Of a stretch of 64,000 nucleotides of DNA, positions 1 to 31,498 are shown piece after piece. Both the position numbers and the translations under genes were made by a program. The notes beneath the pieces were generated by a model. That model ran no database searches and had not been told where the DNA came from. It was given only the letters and a program-made list of their open reading frames with translations. The DNA lies in contig NC_133661.1 of assembly GCF_037893015.1 (NCBI RefSeq), forward strand, positions 246,151,503-246,215,502, read 5' to 3'. Numbering within the stretch: position 1 is the first letter of the stretch; each line of letters opens with the position of its first letter. The DNA comes from Macrotis lagotis (taxonomy: Eukaryota > Chordata > Mammalia > Peramelemorphia > Peramelidae).

Positions 1-355
1 AGGGAATGGAAGAATCCAGGGTAAGACGAGGTTTGAGACGAAACTGGTAAAGTCAGCAGTAAATCTAAGTCTGCCTTGGTAACTATGAGATTATAGGGCA
101 TTTTCTCTTCTATTTCTCCAGGACAGAAAAGATATGGTAACCCTAAGTATGTGAGCTCAGTCATTGATTAAAAATGTGCCAGGACCTCTGTTCATTCAGA
201 GAACTGGATAAAACTACCAGGTTTTGAGGAGGATAGAATGACTGTGGCCTTGAATTTTAGGTGCTGGCAAGCTGGGCTAGCTGAGAGGCTCCCATTCCCT
301 TCAAGACTGTGCAATGTAGTCAAACTGATTACCTGTTTGGTAGGGACTGGAAGAT
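1..355. other. 5' flank / 5' UTR of NOXRED1
   Basis: No coding exon, young SINE or CpG-rich stretch is visible here. It should hold the NOXRED1 promoter and 5' UTR, but no TATA box or other core element stands out, so the transcription start cannot be placed. Confidence 0.4.
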
Positions 356-519
356 ATGGAAACTGTAGACCTGATGGACAAGCTTACTTCCCTGCAATTT
401 GAGCGAGGGATTCAGAAGGAAGAGCTCCCTTGGCTATTTCTTCAGAGCCGTTCCCGAGGTTTGATGATCGAAGCCTGTGCCCATGCAGCTTTCTTCTGCA
501 GACTACTATGGGCCTTGAG
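356..519 (+). CDS. NOXRED1: NOXRED1 coding exon 1
   Basis: Starts at ATG 356 and ends TTG AG|GTAAGG, leaving phase 2. It encodes [10 protein letters not shown]...RLLWAL. This exon is too short and too early to be seen as a long ORF; it was found by translating up to the strong donor. Confidence 0.85.
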
Positions 520-3500
520 GTAAGGCCCCAAAAAACAGTAGATGGAGAAAATTATGGGTATCACTGATAACAAATGAGGTCTGAGATGTGATCTTATTAA
601 GGGGAATTTACTTGAGCAATGGCAATTTGCCCTTACTGTATCCCACAACCACCAAGAACCATGCTATTCTATGTCCAAAGCCACTTAACTGGGATTCTTT
701 TTTCTTTTTTTTAGTTTTTGCAAAGCAATGGGGTTAAGTGATTTGCCCAAGGCCACACAGTTAGATAATTATTAAGTGTCTGAGGCCAGATCTGAACTCA
801 GGTGCTCCTAACTCCAGGGCCAGTGCTCTATCCACTGTGCCACCTAGCTGCCCCTTACCTGGGATTCTTAATTTGTGGCACTTTCTATGAAGCTGAGTAG
901 ATTAGCTGTTAGACTGAGATCCTGGTGTGTCTCCCTCATTTGTATCAGAGTTAATATTGTTTTGTCACTTGGGTAAGAATTGGGCTTATTGTCTAGAGGT
1001 AGTGCCAGAACCTTTCTCTATAAGACCCTGAATTAGTGGTCATCTGATTCAGCCTTTTTCCCAAGGATGCTGACACTTACGACTAATTTAGATATAGATG
1101 TATTTCATTATTCGAGGGAAAAGATCACAATGGTTCTTGGAGTCTCCCCCCCCCCTCCAAATGCCAGGGCATAGATAAGAGATGTAAATGAATCATTTGT
1201 TCAGTGTTAGCCTTCAAGTTATACCTAGATTTTTGTAGTTGAAGATCATTTTTTCCTTGTGCTTAGATCTTGCCCTCTCTGAAATTAAACCCATTACTTC
1301 TTTAATGAAAGGCACCAAATCTAGATGTTTTTCTCTGCTCTAAAGTAGTGATATCAAACTAAAAAAAAAATAGGAGCTACATTTTAATCTGGTTTGAACC
1401 ACTCAGGAGTTTTGTGGGCCATGTGTGGCCCATAGGCCAATGTTAGATATTTCTGCTCCAAAGTAGCTAACTTAAATGCTATGCCCCCAGACAGTGGACA
1501 TGGAAGAGAGGCACAAAGATGATATTTGGTTGATATGTTGGCAGGACTTCACTAGTTGGTGAGAGGGAATAATAAGAAACCACTTAGTTAATCTGCTTGG
1601 AACAGAGGAAAATGCTTCTAGAAAAGGACTTTCTAATATATACAATAGGATAGGCTCCTGGTCGTGTTTCAGCCAGAAGAACCTAAGTAAATTCTACATT
1701 TGTTGTGAATATGGAAACCTAGAGGTTCTATCATTGTTGAAGCATAATAAGATATAGTAGAACTCCTTTATCTAGTGTTTAGACTCTGCAACTTCAACCC
1801 TTGCTAACACAATCTCAAACTAGAAAAAAAAAGTCTTATATAAAAAATAGCTATTACAATATTAAGAGTATTAAATCTAGGCACTTGAATTCTGTAGGAG
1901 AGATCCTAAGGCTCTCACCTGGAGTCCTTATATTCTTAATTATTACACAGTTCTAATCAAGTTAGGTTATGTAGTTTGCTAGGTCATTGTTTTGTTCAAT
2001 AACACTTCAAAAGCTGTTAGCATGGGTACTTCCCATTTTCCTTTCACCAGCACAAATTGGTACCCCTCCACAAGAATATTGTGGCTGACAAATATCACCT
2101 ATAATTCAAAACCTTTTCAATTTTGTGTTGAACCTGCCAAGACTTGGGTTTTACTGCTATAACCTAACATGACATCTCTGCCATTGGAATAGGGTTTAAG
2201 GGAAAGTTTCTACTTCATAGAAAATAAGAAACAGCAAACTAGTAGCCAGTTTGTGTGACAGAAGTGGGTTATTAAGAAGTTGGCCTAGTCACAACTGATT
2301 TAGCCTGACTTTTGAAAAAAGGAACTGAAAAATTCAAAGCAGGTGCCTAACTGCTAAGATATAATTATGGTAATCAAATTATGCCTAAGAAGTCAGAAAT
2401 TCATAATTCATTTTAGGAAAATTCCCAATCAGAATACCTAAATAAAGTTTTGGAAGCTAAAGGGATTCACTTTTGCCAATTTGGAAAATTTTTTTTTTTT
2501 ATCTAGAAAATTCACAGCTCATTTCCTAATGAGTGTCAGATAAATGAGGGGGTCATTGCAATGCATTTTCTTTGTAGTTATGTGTATATAAGGAAACTAG
2601 ATTTATATACTTCTGGAATTGAAGTTCCAGGACAACTAAAAAGTATTTATGAGTTTTTTTATTCTTCCAGGAAAATGGATGGGAGCACCTCAATCTCCAT
2701 GCTCCCTTCGGAGGAAGAGAAGGAAGACCCTTATAAAAAACCTTCCAAAAGAGATCTGAAAGTGGGCATCATTGGAGGTGGTAGACTGGGGAAGCACTTG
2801 GCACTAGTGTTACTCCATCAGGCCTCCCTCCCTCCCCAGAACCTTCATATCTCCACTCGGAGGCCAGAGACCTTGAGTAAGAATTGGGGGGGGGGGGCAT
2901 TTTTGCCTCCTTATCCCCCAAATAAGTTAGAAAATAACATTCCAATTTGTTTCTTCTAGGCAAGTCCCCCTTGACTTGATTATTCCTGTTCCACTTTATT
3001 TGTGTTCCTTTCTCTTTCTACGTAATGAATGTATCTTGCTGGGTTTTTGATGCAAGAGGAAAATGCTTCTAGAAAAGGACTTTCTAATATATACAATTAG
3101 GTCATTGTTTTCATGTTCCAAGTTAGTGGCAAAAAATTTGAACATGAATTTTGGGTTTTTCTATTGAAGCCAAGCTTCCTAATCCTATATTTAGAAAGCA
3201 ATATGAAAAATGTATAGGGCCATTTCCATATAACAAATATATATTTTATAAACTTTTTTCTTTGGTTTACATGATGGTGTTAGGATAGGAAAATGATGTT
3301 TGTCGTCAGGGATGTCATGCCATGGCAAGCATATGAATTAGATTTGAGGGAGGGAGCCTGAGCTAAGTCACCAACTGTCACCTTCTCCCAGAGCCATCTG
3401 GGTCCAGTGGCCAGATATGAATCAGAAGACTGGAGATGGCCCAGGATTCGAGGCAGTCAGGGTTAAGTGACTTGCCCAAGGTCACACAGCTAGTCAGTTT

Positions 3501-6500
3501 CAAGTGTCTAAGGCCGGATTCACATTCCTGTCCTCCATGGCCAGTGCTCTCTTCATTGTGCCACCTAATTGCCTGGATAGGATTTTGGAGTCCAGAGGAC
3601 AGGAGTTCGAATGTGGCCTCAGCACTTGAAACTGACTAGCTGCTGTGAGACCTTGGACAAGTCACTTAACCCTGATTGCCTCATATCCAGGGCATCTCCA
3701 GTTGTCCTGATTCATATCTGACCAGATGACTCTGGAGGAGAAAGTGAGGCTGGTGATTTAGCATAGCCCCTGCCCACCTCACTATAATCCAGTTCATGTG
3801 CTTGCTATGGTATCACCTCTCTGTTGTCATGGTCTTTTTCCAGAATGAAGGACAAACATTAGGACAGGTTGTGTACGTACATAGTTTAAGGAAGCAGAAT
3901 TTGGAATTGTTTTGCCATCAATGTTTATCATTTTAGGATATGTTAACTACACTGGCATATATGTATCTGTTCTCATAACTTTATTTGCATAAATCTTAGG
4001 GATTGATGATTGTTCTAGGATTTCTGTTTTGCTTCCTCCTTTTAGAGGCAATGTGATATAGGGCTTAAAGAGTTGGGTCCAAAAGCTAGGAAGAATTTGG
4101 TACAAGACTTCTTACATCTCATTAACTGTGTTAACCTAGTTAAGCCATGTCACCTCTCAGGGGCCTGAGTTACTTTCATAGGTGCTTATCTTCATTGGTA
4201 GAGGAAATCCTTAGATGGGAAGACCTCCCTATATCAGTGAAATATAGTTCTAGTGTCATCTTTCCTTCTTTTGATAAAATTTTGCTCCATAAAAAGTCTT
4301 ATCAATGTCAGTAACATTTTCAGTTTTTCAATAGTATTTTCAAAACTACATTGTTAAAACATCACACATAAGACTTCCATTTAAAATTTCTGCTTTAGTA
4401 TGTTAAACATAATTGCACATGTATAAGCTATGTCAGATTACTGTCATGGGAGATGAGACGGAAAGGAGGGAGGTAGAAAATGTGGAACTCAAAAGTTTAC
4501 AAAAGGATATATCTTTGCATATAATTGGAAAAAATAAAATTTCTACTTTAAGATAATCCATATTGATAGTAGAATAATGATATTACAAAACTATCCAGTG
4601 GTCTTATTACTCAGTAGTATCAATGAACACATTTCTCCATTTGTAAAAAGTTTTATTTACATTTAACTGTGTACATATTTTCCTAATACATTCTTTCTCA
4701 CCTCTCCTGAACCTCTATCCCCTCATTCATCTACCATTACTTCCCTAATCCTCCCTACTAATTTTCCCTTTGAAAAGATCCTTTTAGGGGAAAAGAGCCA
4801 GTAAGAATCTCTTCCTCCAAAGGAAAAATTCTAAGAAGTTCTAAGACTTTGAAAAATAGGTTGAGGATTGATTCCATCACCTAGAAAACTGTTACTGTGG
4901 AGGCAGATGTTCTAATAATGGGATTAGCGCATTGCTGCAGTGGGTTTTTTAGAAGACAAGAGTGTCAGAGGAAATGACTTATGTGGGCTGATTTTGAAAT
5001 AATTATAAACCTTTCCTCACCATAAAATTTAGGTTCAAACTCCCCTGCAGTCTTTACCAAGAGGTCTAATTCAAAGTGCTTTGGTTCTCTTTTCCATTTT
5101 TTTTCTTTTCAGTTGACCTCCAGAAGATGGGGATCCAATGTTTTTACCATAACTGTTTTCTGGTAGACTGGGCCAATCTGGTCTTTCTCTGCTGTCTGCC
5201 ATCTCAGTTGCCTCACATTTGCTTGGAAATCAGTCCTAGGCTTGAGAAATTCTGCTTTGTATATAGCCTGGTCACTGCTGTCCCTCTGCCTAGGTAACTA
5301 CTTTAGAGTCTAGACCAGTGGTTCTTAACTTGGGGTCCACTGGATGCTTTTTAGAATAATCAGATGTATTTCAGTATAATTGATTTCCTTTGTAATCCTA
5401 TGTTTTTTACTGTGCATTTAAAAATATTGTTCTGCAATAGGATCTATGGTACAGAAAAGATTAAGAACCCTTGTGTTAGAGTTTTCAGCTAGCAGAGCTA
5501 TATTCTCTCAGCCTTCTTGTACTATCTAATCCAATCTCCTTTGGTATTTGAATGAGGATTCCTTTTAAGATGGAAATTGCTTTGCTTTGCAGAAGGAGTA
5601 AGTCATGAATTTTTTTGTTTTTATTTTTTTTTGCAAGGCAATGAATGGGGTTAAGTGACTTGCCTAAGGTCACACAGCTAGTCAATAAGCATCTGAGACC
5701 AGATTTGAACTCCGCTCCTTCCTGACTACAGGACCAGTGCTCTATACACTGTGCCATCTAGTTACCCCAAGTCATGCTTTCATAATCTTTCCATTCTTTT
5801 TGGCCTAGACTGACTGCTTCCTTCTGAGTGATCTTTTGCACAGAGTTTATTGCTGGGACTAAGTGGGACCCCAAATTATACTATTGGGCCAGATAAACTT
5901 TCATTTCCAATCCTGAGATGGGGGTAGCTAGGTGATCCCTAGCAGCATGATGAGTTCAAATTTATCCTCACACACTAATAAATTGTGTAGCCCTGGGCAA
6001 GTTATTTTACTCCTTCAGCTTCATCTGTAAAATAGGATGCCAGCAACAAATGAGAGCTTTATAAACCACTTTGCAAACCTCAGTGGTGGCTCTTGTGATC
6101 ATTAAAATTTTTCCACACTCCTTCATGCATTGCTGCTTCTGAATGGGCACTGTGATTTTACTTCTAGGCTGAAGCAGCTGCTGTGCCACACCACCATCTT
6201 GCGCCCTCAGTATCAGTGTGCTGAAACTTATATTGATATATGGGGGTCCAATGAGGGCATCCAGTCAGCACTTCAAGATCCTGATATAATTCGGGCCACT
6301 TCTCCTTACAGCACTGATGGTAAAGGTTCACCAAATGGGTCTATCTCTCTACCTGTTCTTCCCTGTTACATACTGTTATTGGAAAGAAGAAACAGAACTA
6401 TTATTCTCTCATGTCCCCAGTTTAATAAAGAGACAGTTGATGAGTTGTTTAAAAGGCAATTTTCTCAAGGGAAGAGTGGGGTGGGGAGGGTGCTTGACTA

Positions 6501-7767
6501 TATTACCTTAAGTTTTTAAGAATGACCTGCCTGAGGCCTAGCAAGTACACTCTTGGCTGATAATCTGGGAAGAAAATAAGAAAATCATCATCTGTGATCA
6601 GTCTGGGTTGGTTTTTCTTTTCTGCTTTGAAAATTTAAAGAAATTTCATCGTAACCTAAAGAATCATTAGACTTCTCTTCCTGGAATATATTCTAGGCTT
6701 AAACTATATCCTAAATATTAGAGGATTGGGGCCCTTGACCCAGGGGAGGTGATTCATTTTAATACTGCTGGGCATCAATCACTAGGGGACTTGACTTAAG
6801 CTCCCCTACTATCAATTTCCAAACTTGTATTTACCTTCTTTATTGATATATAGGAGGAATAACTCTCAACATCAAGTGGCTGGAGGCAGTCTTCTATGCA
6901 GCTCTAAATACCTGCACATTAAGGGAAATACCCTACCAACAAGCGCTAGAAGTACTCAATGACTTGTGTCTCTCTGTGCATCTGCAAACCTGTGAGGATA
7001 AGACTAATTGCCCAAGATTCATTGTTACAGACTTTGTCAATCAAGCCTTTGCCAAGACACTCCATCCCAGCAAGTAAGATCCCAGATGCCTGATATTTCT
7101 GATTTTAGTTTTCTATCAGACTTTTGCTTCTGCTGATAATTTATTTCTTCTCTAAATATTTCTTCTCTAAATACTTTAAAAGGCATATATTTGGGCTTTT
7201 CTGTTTTCAATGTCCATAATTCCCTGATGCATCTCTCTTCCTTAATTATAAGACATTAAGAATATCATATTTTGCCATCATACTACAAAGTATGCTGTAT
7301 TTTTTATATAGTCTCAAAGCACTTAGGTAGTCTTATATAATTAGAAAAGGCATTTTAAGTAAAATGAAATTGATACATTAAATAGTTCCATCAGGATTTC
7401 TATAGAAGCTCTAAATTTTAACTAGTTGGTATAGGAAATGGATTATTTCATTTCCAAAGGAAAGAATTCTTTTCCAAAGGAAAATAAAGTATTGAATAGA
7501 TAGGATCAACTCCTGTCAGCAAACATAGCACCGCTACTAATAATACCTGTGTTCTTTTTTTTCAGTGCTTTCCCTTGGTTTGACTTGATCACTGTGCAAC
7601 TCAAGGAAACTCCCTTTAGCCAGCACCTAGGAAAAAGTGTGACTCTTCAGGAACACTTAACTGTTCTTTACTGTGCCTCATTTGGTATCTCACTTTCCCA
7701 AGAAACAGAACAACCAAAAGAAGAAGAGAAAGAAGTGATGCAGGAGGCTCCAGGCCCACAGTCCTGA
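356..7767 (+). CDS. NOXRED1: NOXRED1, NADP-dependent oxidoreductase domain protein 1 (spliced)
   Basis: Six coding exons join in phase: 356-519, 2671-2876, 5113-5293, 6168-6319, 6854-7073 and 7566-7767. They total 1,125 nt, or 374 aa plus TGA, close to the roughly 360 aa I recall for human. All introns are GT-AG. Residues about 86-96 hold a Rossmann nucleotide-binding loop ([11 protein letters not shown], GxGxxG) as in the F420/NADP oxidoreductase and pyrroline-5-carboxylate reductase superfamily. A second conserved block, [10 protein letters not shown], lies in exon 3. The expected role is an NAD(P)-dependent oxidoreductase; no substrate is established that I know of. No signal peptide or membrane segment is seen. 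The start at 356 opens a 54-codon N-terminal exon ([15 protein letters not shown]) that I recognise as NOXRED1-like; ATGs inside exon 2 would remove it. The reading frame is unbroken. SAMD15 converges on its 3' end. Confidence 0.92.
684..869 (-). repeat. WSINE1/MAR1-type CORE-SINE with target-site duplication
   Basis: Antisense SINE body 700-853 (T-rich tail, GGGGTTAAGTGATTTGCCC core, CACCTAGCTGCCCC head). It is flanked by CTTAACTGGGATTCTT (684-699) and CTTACCTGGGATTCTT (854-869), a 16-bp duplication with one mismatch. Confidence 0.9.
1345..1457 (+). mobile_element. Old hAT-like DNA transposon fragment
   Basis: Contains ATTTTAATCTGG and GTGGGCCATGTGTGGCCCA. The same family recurs inverted at 48841-48970, where a GCAGAGGTGTCAAAC terminal sequence is present. 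Family assignment comes from the terminal-sequence type only. Confidence 0.4.
2671..2876 (+). CDS. NOXRED1: NOXRED1 coding exon 2 (dinucleotide-binding loop)
   Basis: Acceptor TTCTTCCAG|G; donor TTGA|GTAAGA, so phase 2 in and phase 1 out. It carries the GxGxxG loop of the Rossmann fold and the following STRRPETL, where an Arg pair suggests NADP preference (inference). Confidence 0.93.
3055..3111 (+). repeat. Composite local duplication of two intron 1 fragments
   Basis: 3055-3097 repeats 1604-1646 exactly (43 bp). The next 14 bases, 3098-3111, repeat 1980-1993 (TAGGTCATTGTTTT). The two sources are about 330 bp apart but fused here without spacer. Confidence 0.8.
3290..3574 (-). repeat. Long RTE-tailed marsupial SINE, left arm of inverted pair
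   Basis: Antisense copy with the long tail module (GTCCAGTGGCCAGATATGAA) plus the CORE-SINE body ending GTGCCACCTAATTGCC. It pairs with 3575-3857. Confidence 0.8.
3575..3857 (+). repeat. Long RTE-tailed marsupial SINE, right arm of inverted pair
   Basis: Sense-orientation copy of the same SINE, ending in GAATGAAGGACAAAC. It is the approximate reverse complement of 3290-3574 over its whole length, with almost no spacer. Confidence 0.8.
4440..4545 (+). mobile_element. L1/HAL1-type 3' tail fragment
   Basis: AAATGTGGAACTC...CTTTGCATATAATTGGAAAA followed by an A-rich end. The same terminal sequence occurs at 17231-17360 and at the end of the element at 22017-24560. Confidence 0.6.
4641..4850 (-). 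mobile_element. Probable antisense LINE 3'-end fragment
   Basis: T- and C-rich sequence (TTTTATTTACATTTAACTGTG...CCTCCCTACTAATTTTCCC) of the same texture as 16495-16755 and 36690-36800. L1 3' end is the likeliest source; the assignment is weak. Confidence 0.35.
5113..5293 (+). CDS. NOXRED1: NOXRED1 coding exon 3
   Basis: Acceptor TTTTCTTTTCAG, donor CCTAG|GTAACT; phase 1 in, phase 2 out. It encodes [12 protein letters not shown]...[10 protein letters not shown], the second beta-alpha part of the nucleotide-binding fold. Confidence 0.93.
5318..5478 (+). mobile_element. hAT-like nonautonomous DNA transposon (MITE)
   Basis: Imperfect terminal inverted repeats: CAGTGGTTCTTAACTTGGGG at the left and AAGATTAAGAACCCTTGTG at the right, about 160 bp in all. 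The termini are typical of old mammalian hAT elements. Confidence 0.65.
5600..5776 (-). repeat. WSINE1/MAR1-type CORE-SINE with target-site duplication
   Basis: Antisense SINE 5608-5768 flanked by AAGTCATG at 5600-5607 and 5769-5776. It lies in NOXRED1 intron 3. Confidence 0.88.
5928..6085 (+). repeat. MIR-type SINE
   Basis: GGGGTAGCTAGGTGATCC...GCCCTGGGCAAGTTATTT...ATCTGTAAAATAGGATGCC, ending CACTTTGCAAACCT. It is a diverged copy about 80 bp upstream of NOXRED1 exon 4. Confidence 0.65.
6168..6319 (+). CDS. NOXRED1: NOXRED1 coding exon 4
   Basis: Acceptor TTTTACTTCTAG, donor GATG|GTAAAG; phase 2 in, phase 1 out. It encodes [16 protein letters not shown]...RATSPYSTD. Confidence 0.92.
6854..7073 (+). 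CDS. NOXRED1: NOXRED1 coding exon 5
   Basis: Acceptor GATATATAG, donor AGCAA|GTAAGA; phase 1 in, phase 2 out. It encodes [19 protein letters not shown] through FAKTLHPS, the helical C-terminal region expected in P5CR-like enzymes. Confidence 0.92.
7310..7416 (+). repeat. 107-bp direct duplication, copy 1
   Basis: This 107-bp block in NOXRED1 intron 5 is identical base for base to 8441-8547. It does not resemble any repeat family recognised in the window. Confidence 0.9.
7566..7767 (+). CDS. NOXRED1: NOXRED1 coding exon 6 (terminal)
   Basis: Acceptor TTCTTTTTTTTCAG at 7565, phase 2 in. It encodes [20 protein letters not shown], then an acidic, low-complexity tail (EEEKEVMQE) and TGA at 7765-7767. 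Confidence 0.93.
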
Positions 7768-8006
7768 AAGAACTTTTTGAGCTGCATGGAATTATCTTCA
7801 GACTGACTAGCATGATCTGCTACTTTCCAGGTCAGCCCCCTTAAATAGAATGGGCCTTGACTTTCACTGCTGGCAGTGGTGGCTGCTTTATTTAGCAATA
7901 ACTTGTTTGTAGATTTACAGAAATATAAAGTTTTGATTAATTTGATTAGAAATACCATGCCAAGGCAGCAAAACATGTCAAAGTATATTTGCCACAAATT
8001 AAGCAC

Positions 8007-8048
8007 AAAGGAAAAGTGCAAAATTGCGCAAAATTGCACTTTTCCTTT
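8007..8048 (+). repeat. Perfect 15-bp-stem hairpin in the NOXRED1 3' UTR
   Basis: Arm AAAGGAAAAGTGCAA (8007-8021) is the exact reverse complement of TTGCACTTTTCCTTT (8034-8048). The 12-base loop holds a further small palindrome, TTGCGCAA. Confidence 0.9.
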
Positions 8049-8253
8049 AATGTCAGAGGTGAATTTGGTAGTGGAGATTGCCACTATAACCTAAGCATTC
8101 TGACTCACCCAAGAATGCAATCTCTCAATAGTGCCTCTTGTTTAAAAGTCTAGATTTAGATAGTTCCCTTGTCAGTATAGTTATTCTAAATATATTCCTA
8201 TAGGAAAGAAGTTGCAGAATAAGAAAAATGGATGGAAGTGACAACACCTATAA

Positions 8254-8259
8254 AATAAA
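8254..8259 (+). promoter_or_regulatory. NOXRED1: Candidate NOXRED1 poly(A) signal
   Basis: AATAAA lies 487 bases after the stop codon. A second AATAAA at 8364-8369 is an alternative. No cDNA evidence is available. Confidence 0.35.
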
Positions 8260-8440
8260 GAGATAGGACAAACCATCTGACCAAGTTCTGATCATCTTCA
8301 TGCTTCTTATTTCAACTAGATAAGACAATGAGTCATTCTTTTTAAGTAGTTTATATTTAAAACAATAAAAAACTTTGCAAAATATAAATTTATAAAAAAA
8401 AATAAGTGTAAAGTGTCTTATAAATCTTACACTAAAGTAC

Positions 8441-8547
8441 AGTCTCAAAGCACTTAGGTAGTCTTATATAATTAGAAAAGGCATTTTAAGTAAAATGAAA
8501 TTGATACATTAAATAGTTCCATCAGGATTTCTATAGAAGCTCTAAAT
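8441..8547 (+). repeat. 107-bp direct duplication, copy 2
   Basis: Exact copy of 7310-7416, in the same orientation and 1,131 bp downstream. It lies beyond the NOXRED1 stop codon. Confidence 0.9.
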
Positions 8548-9100
8548 AATAATGATTAAAAAAAACAATAGGAGTAATGGTGCCAACAAGATGACACTGC
8601 TAGGATTTTTGAGATGTCACAGACCCTTCTGGCTTAGTACATAGCCCCAGAAGAATTTTAAGATGTTAAAAGTAAAATGGAAGAGAGGGAACAGTAAAGG
8701 TTTATGAAGCCAATATTGGGTAGCCTTAATTCAGTTTTAGTAATAAGTTGACTTTAGATTTCTAATGTGAAGAAATCAAGCATGGACGAACCTTAATGTA
8801 GCTGCCATTTAAGAAATGATTGAGCAATACTACAAAGTATAGTGTTAGGCAAATTCAAGGACCAAATCTATAATGACAGATTTCAGAAACCCATTTGGTA
8901 CTTCTGTAGCCCATTTTGTTCATATTACTAGATTGCATTACTTGGAATAATACATTAAATAACACATTAAAAACCATTCCCATCTTTACCATAAATAGAA
9001 GAAATGAAGTGCAACACAGCGAGCAAAATGAATCAGTAGTAGAGATACAAAAAGCAGTAGTTCTGACTTTTCAGTCTTTGCAGAGGGAAAAAACCCACTT

Positions 9101-31023
<21,923 letters not shown>

Positions 31024-31050
31024 TGTTGCGCCGGTCAGAGGACGCTCCCG

Positions 31051-31064
31051 GCTTCCGTGGCAAC
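31051..31064 (+). promoter_or_regulatory. X-box-like RFX site 1
   Basis: GCTTCCGTGGCAAC fits RYYNYY-N2-RRNRAC and matches 11 of 14 positions of GTTGCCATGGCAAC. It lies 28 bp upstream of the SAMD15 ATG. Confidence 0.5.
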
Positions 31065-31068
31065 CGCC

Positions 31069-31077
31069 ACTTCCGGG
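31069..31077 (+). promoter_or_regulatory. ETS/GABP-type site 1
   Basis: ACTTCCGGG, a match to the ETS core (CCGGAAGT on the other strand). A second one, ACTTCCGG, is at 31099-31106. Confidence 0.5.
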
Positions 31078-31080
31078 AGC

Positions 31081-31094
31081 GTCTCTATGGAGAC
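31081..31094 (+). promoter_or_regulatory. X-box-like RFX site 2
   Basis: GTCTCTATGGAGAC fits RYYNYY-N2-RRNRAC, and its GTCTC/GAGAC arms are perfectly inverted. It lies 16 bp from site 1. Confidence 0.45.
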
Positions 31095-31444
31095 CACGAC
31101 TTCCGGAGGTGCCCCGGCCCAGTCCTCCCCCGGCCGCCCCTCGCTCTTTCTGGCCATGACCTAAAAGGAGGGTCTCCAAAAGGGGCCCCCGCTATCCTCC
31201 TGGTCCCGTTACCCCCGTGACCGGCCTCTCCCCCCGCGCCCCCGACCAGCCAGAACCGGGGCACTTGGGTCCTGCCTGAGGCGGAACCTTTCTGGGGGAG
31301 GGCGACTCCCCGAGGAGGCTCCTTCCGGTGCGGCTCCCTCGGCTCTCGGCTCCTTCCCCGGGTCGCGGGTCTCGGGCTTCGGCTGTTTCCGGAGCAAGTT
31401 CGTTCTCCCGCAGGCTCGCTAGCTGGCGGCTGCCGCGGAGCGCT

Positions 31445-31494
31445 GGGCCGGGCCGGGCCGGGCCGGGCTGGGCTGCGCCGGGCCGCGCCGCGCC
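31445..31494 (+). repeat. GGGCC-type pentanucleotide array abutting the TMED8 start codon
   Basis: Ten consecutive 5-mers: four GGGCC, two GGGCT, then GCGCC, GGGCC, GCGCC, GCGCC. The array ends four bases before the ATG at 31499, in the TMED8 5' UTR. Confidence 0.9.
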
Positions 31495-31498
31495 CCAG

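Larger units (their letters stand above)
520..2670 (+). other. NOXRED1: NOXRED1 intron 1
   Basis: GT-AG intron. It holds one young SINE (700-853), a hAT-like DNA transposon fragment (about 1345-1457) and otherwise unassigned AT-rich sequence. Part of 1604-1646 and 1980-1993 is copied into intron 2 (see findings). Confidence 0.7.
2877..5112 (+). other. NOXRED1: NOXRED1 intron 2
   Basis: Holds a G run at 2886-2898, a composite duplicated insertion (3055-3111), a large inverted SINE pair (3290-3857), an L1-type 3' tail (4440-4545) and an antisense LINE-like stretch (4641-4850). Confidence 0.7.
7768..9100. other. Tail-to-tail interval of NOXRED1 and SAMD15
   Basis: Holds the 3' UTRs of two convergent genes. 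NOXRED1 poly(A) candidates are AATAAA at 8254 and 8364. On the minus strand, an AATAAA at about 7886-7891 would let SAMD15 overlap the NOXRED1 3' UTR. It also holds a 15-bp-stem hairpin (8007-8048) and copy 2 of the 107-bp duplication. Confidence 0.5.

Noticed and set aside
2561..2670. ATG at 2561 as a NOXRED1 start
   Set aside because: The sequence upstream of the 2671 acceptor is intronic. Exon 1 at 356-519 joins in phase and encodes a NOXRED1-like N-terminus.
7441..7490. TTCCAAAGGAAA repeats and small palindrome in NOXRED1 intron 5
   Set aside because: Short, purine/pyrimidine-simple and without context; likely replication slippage.
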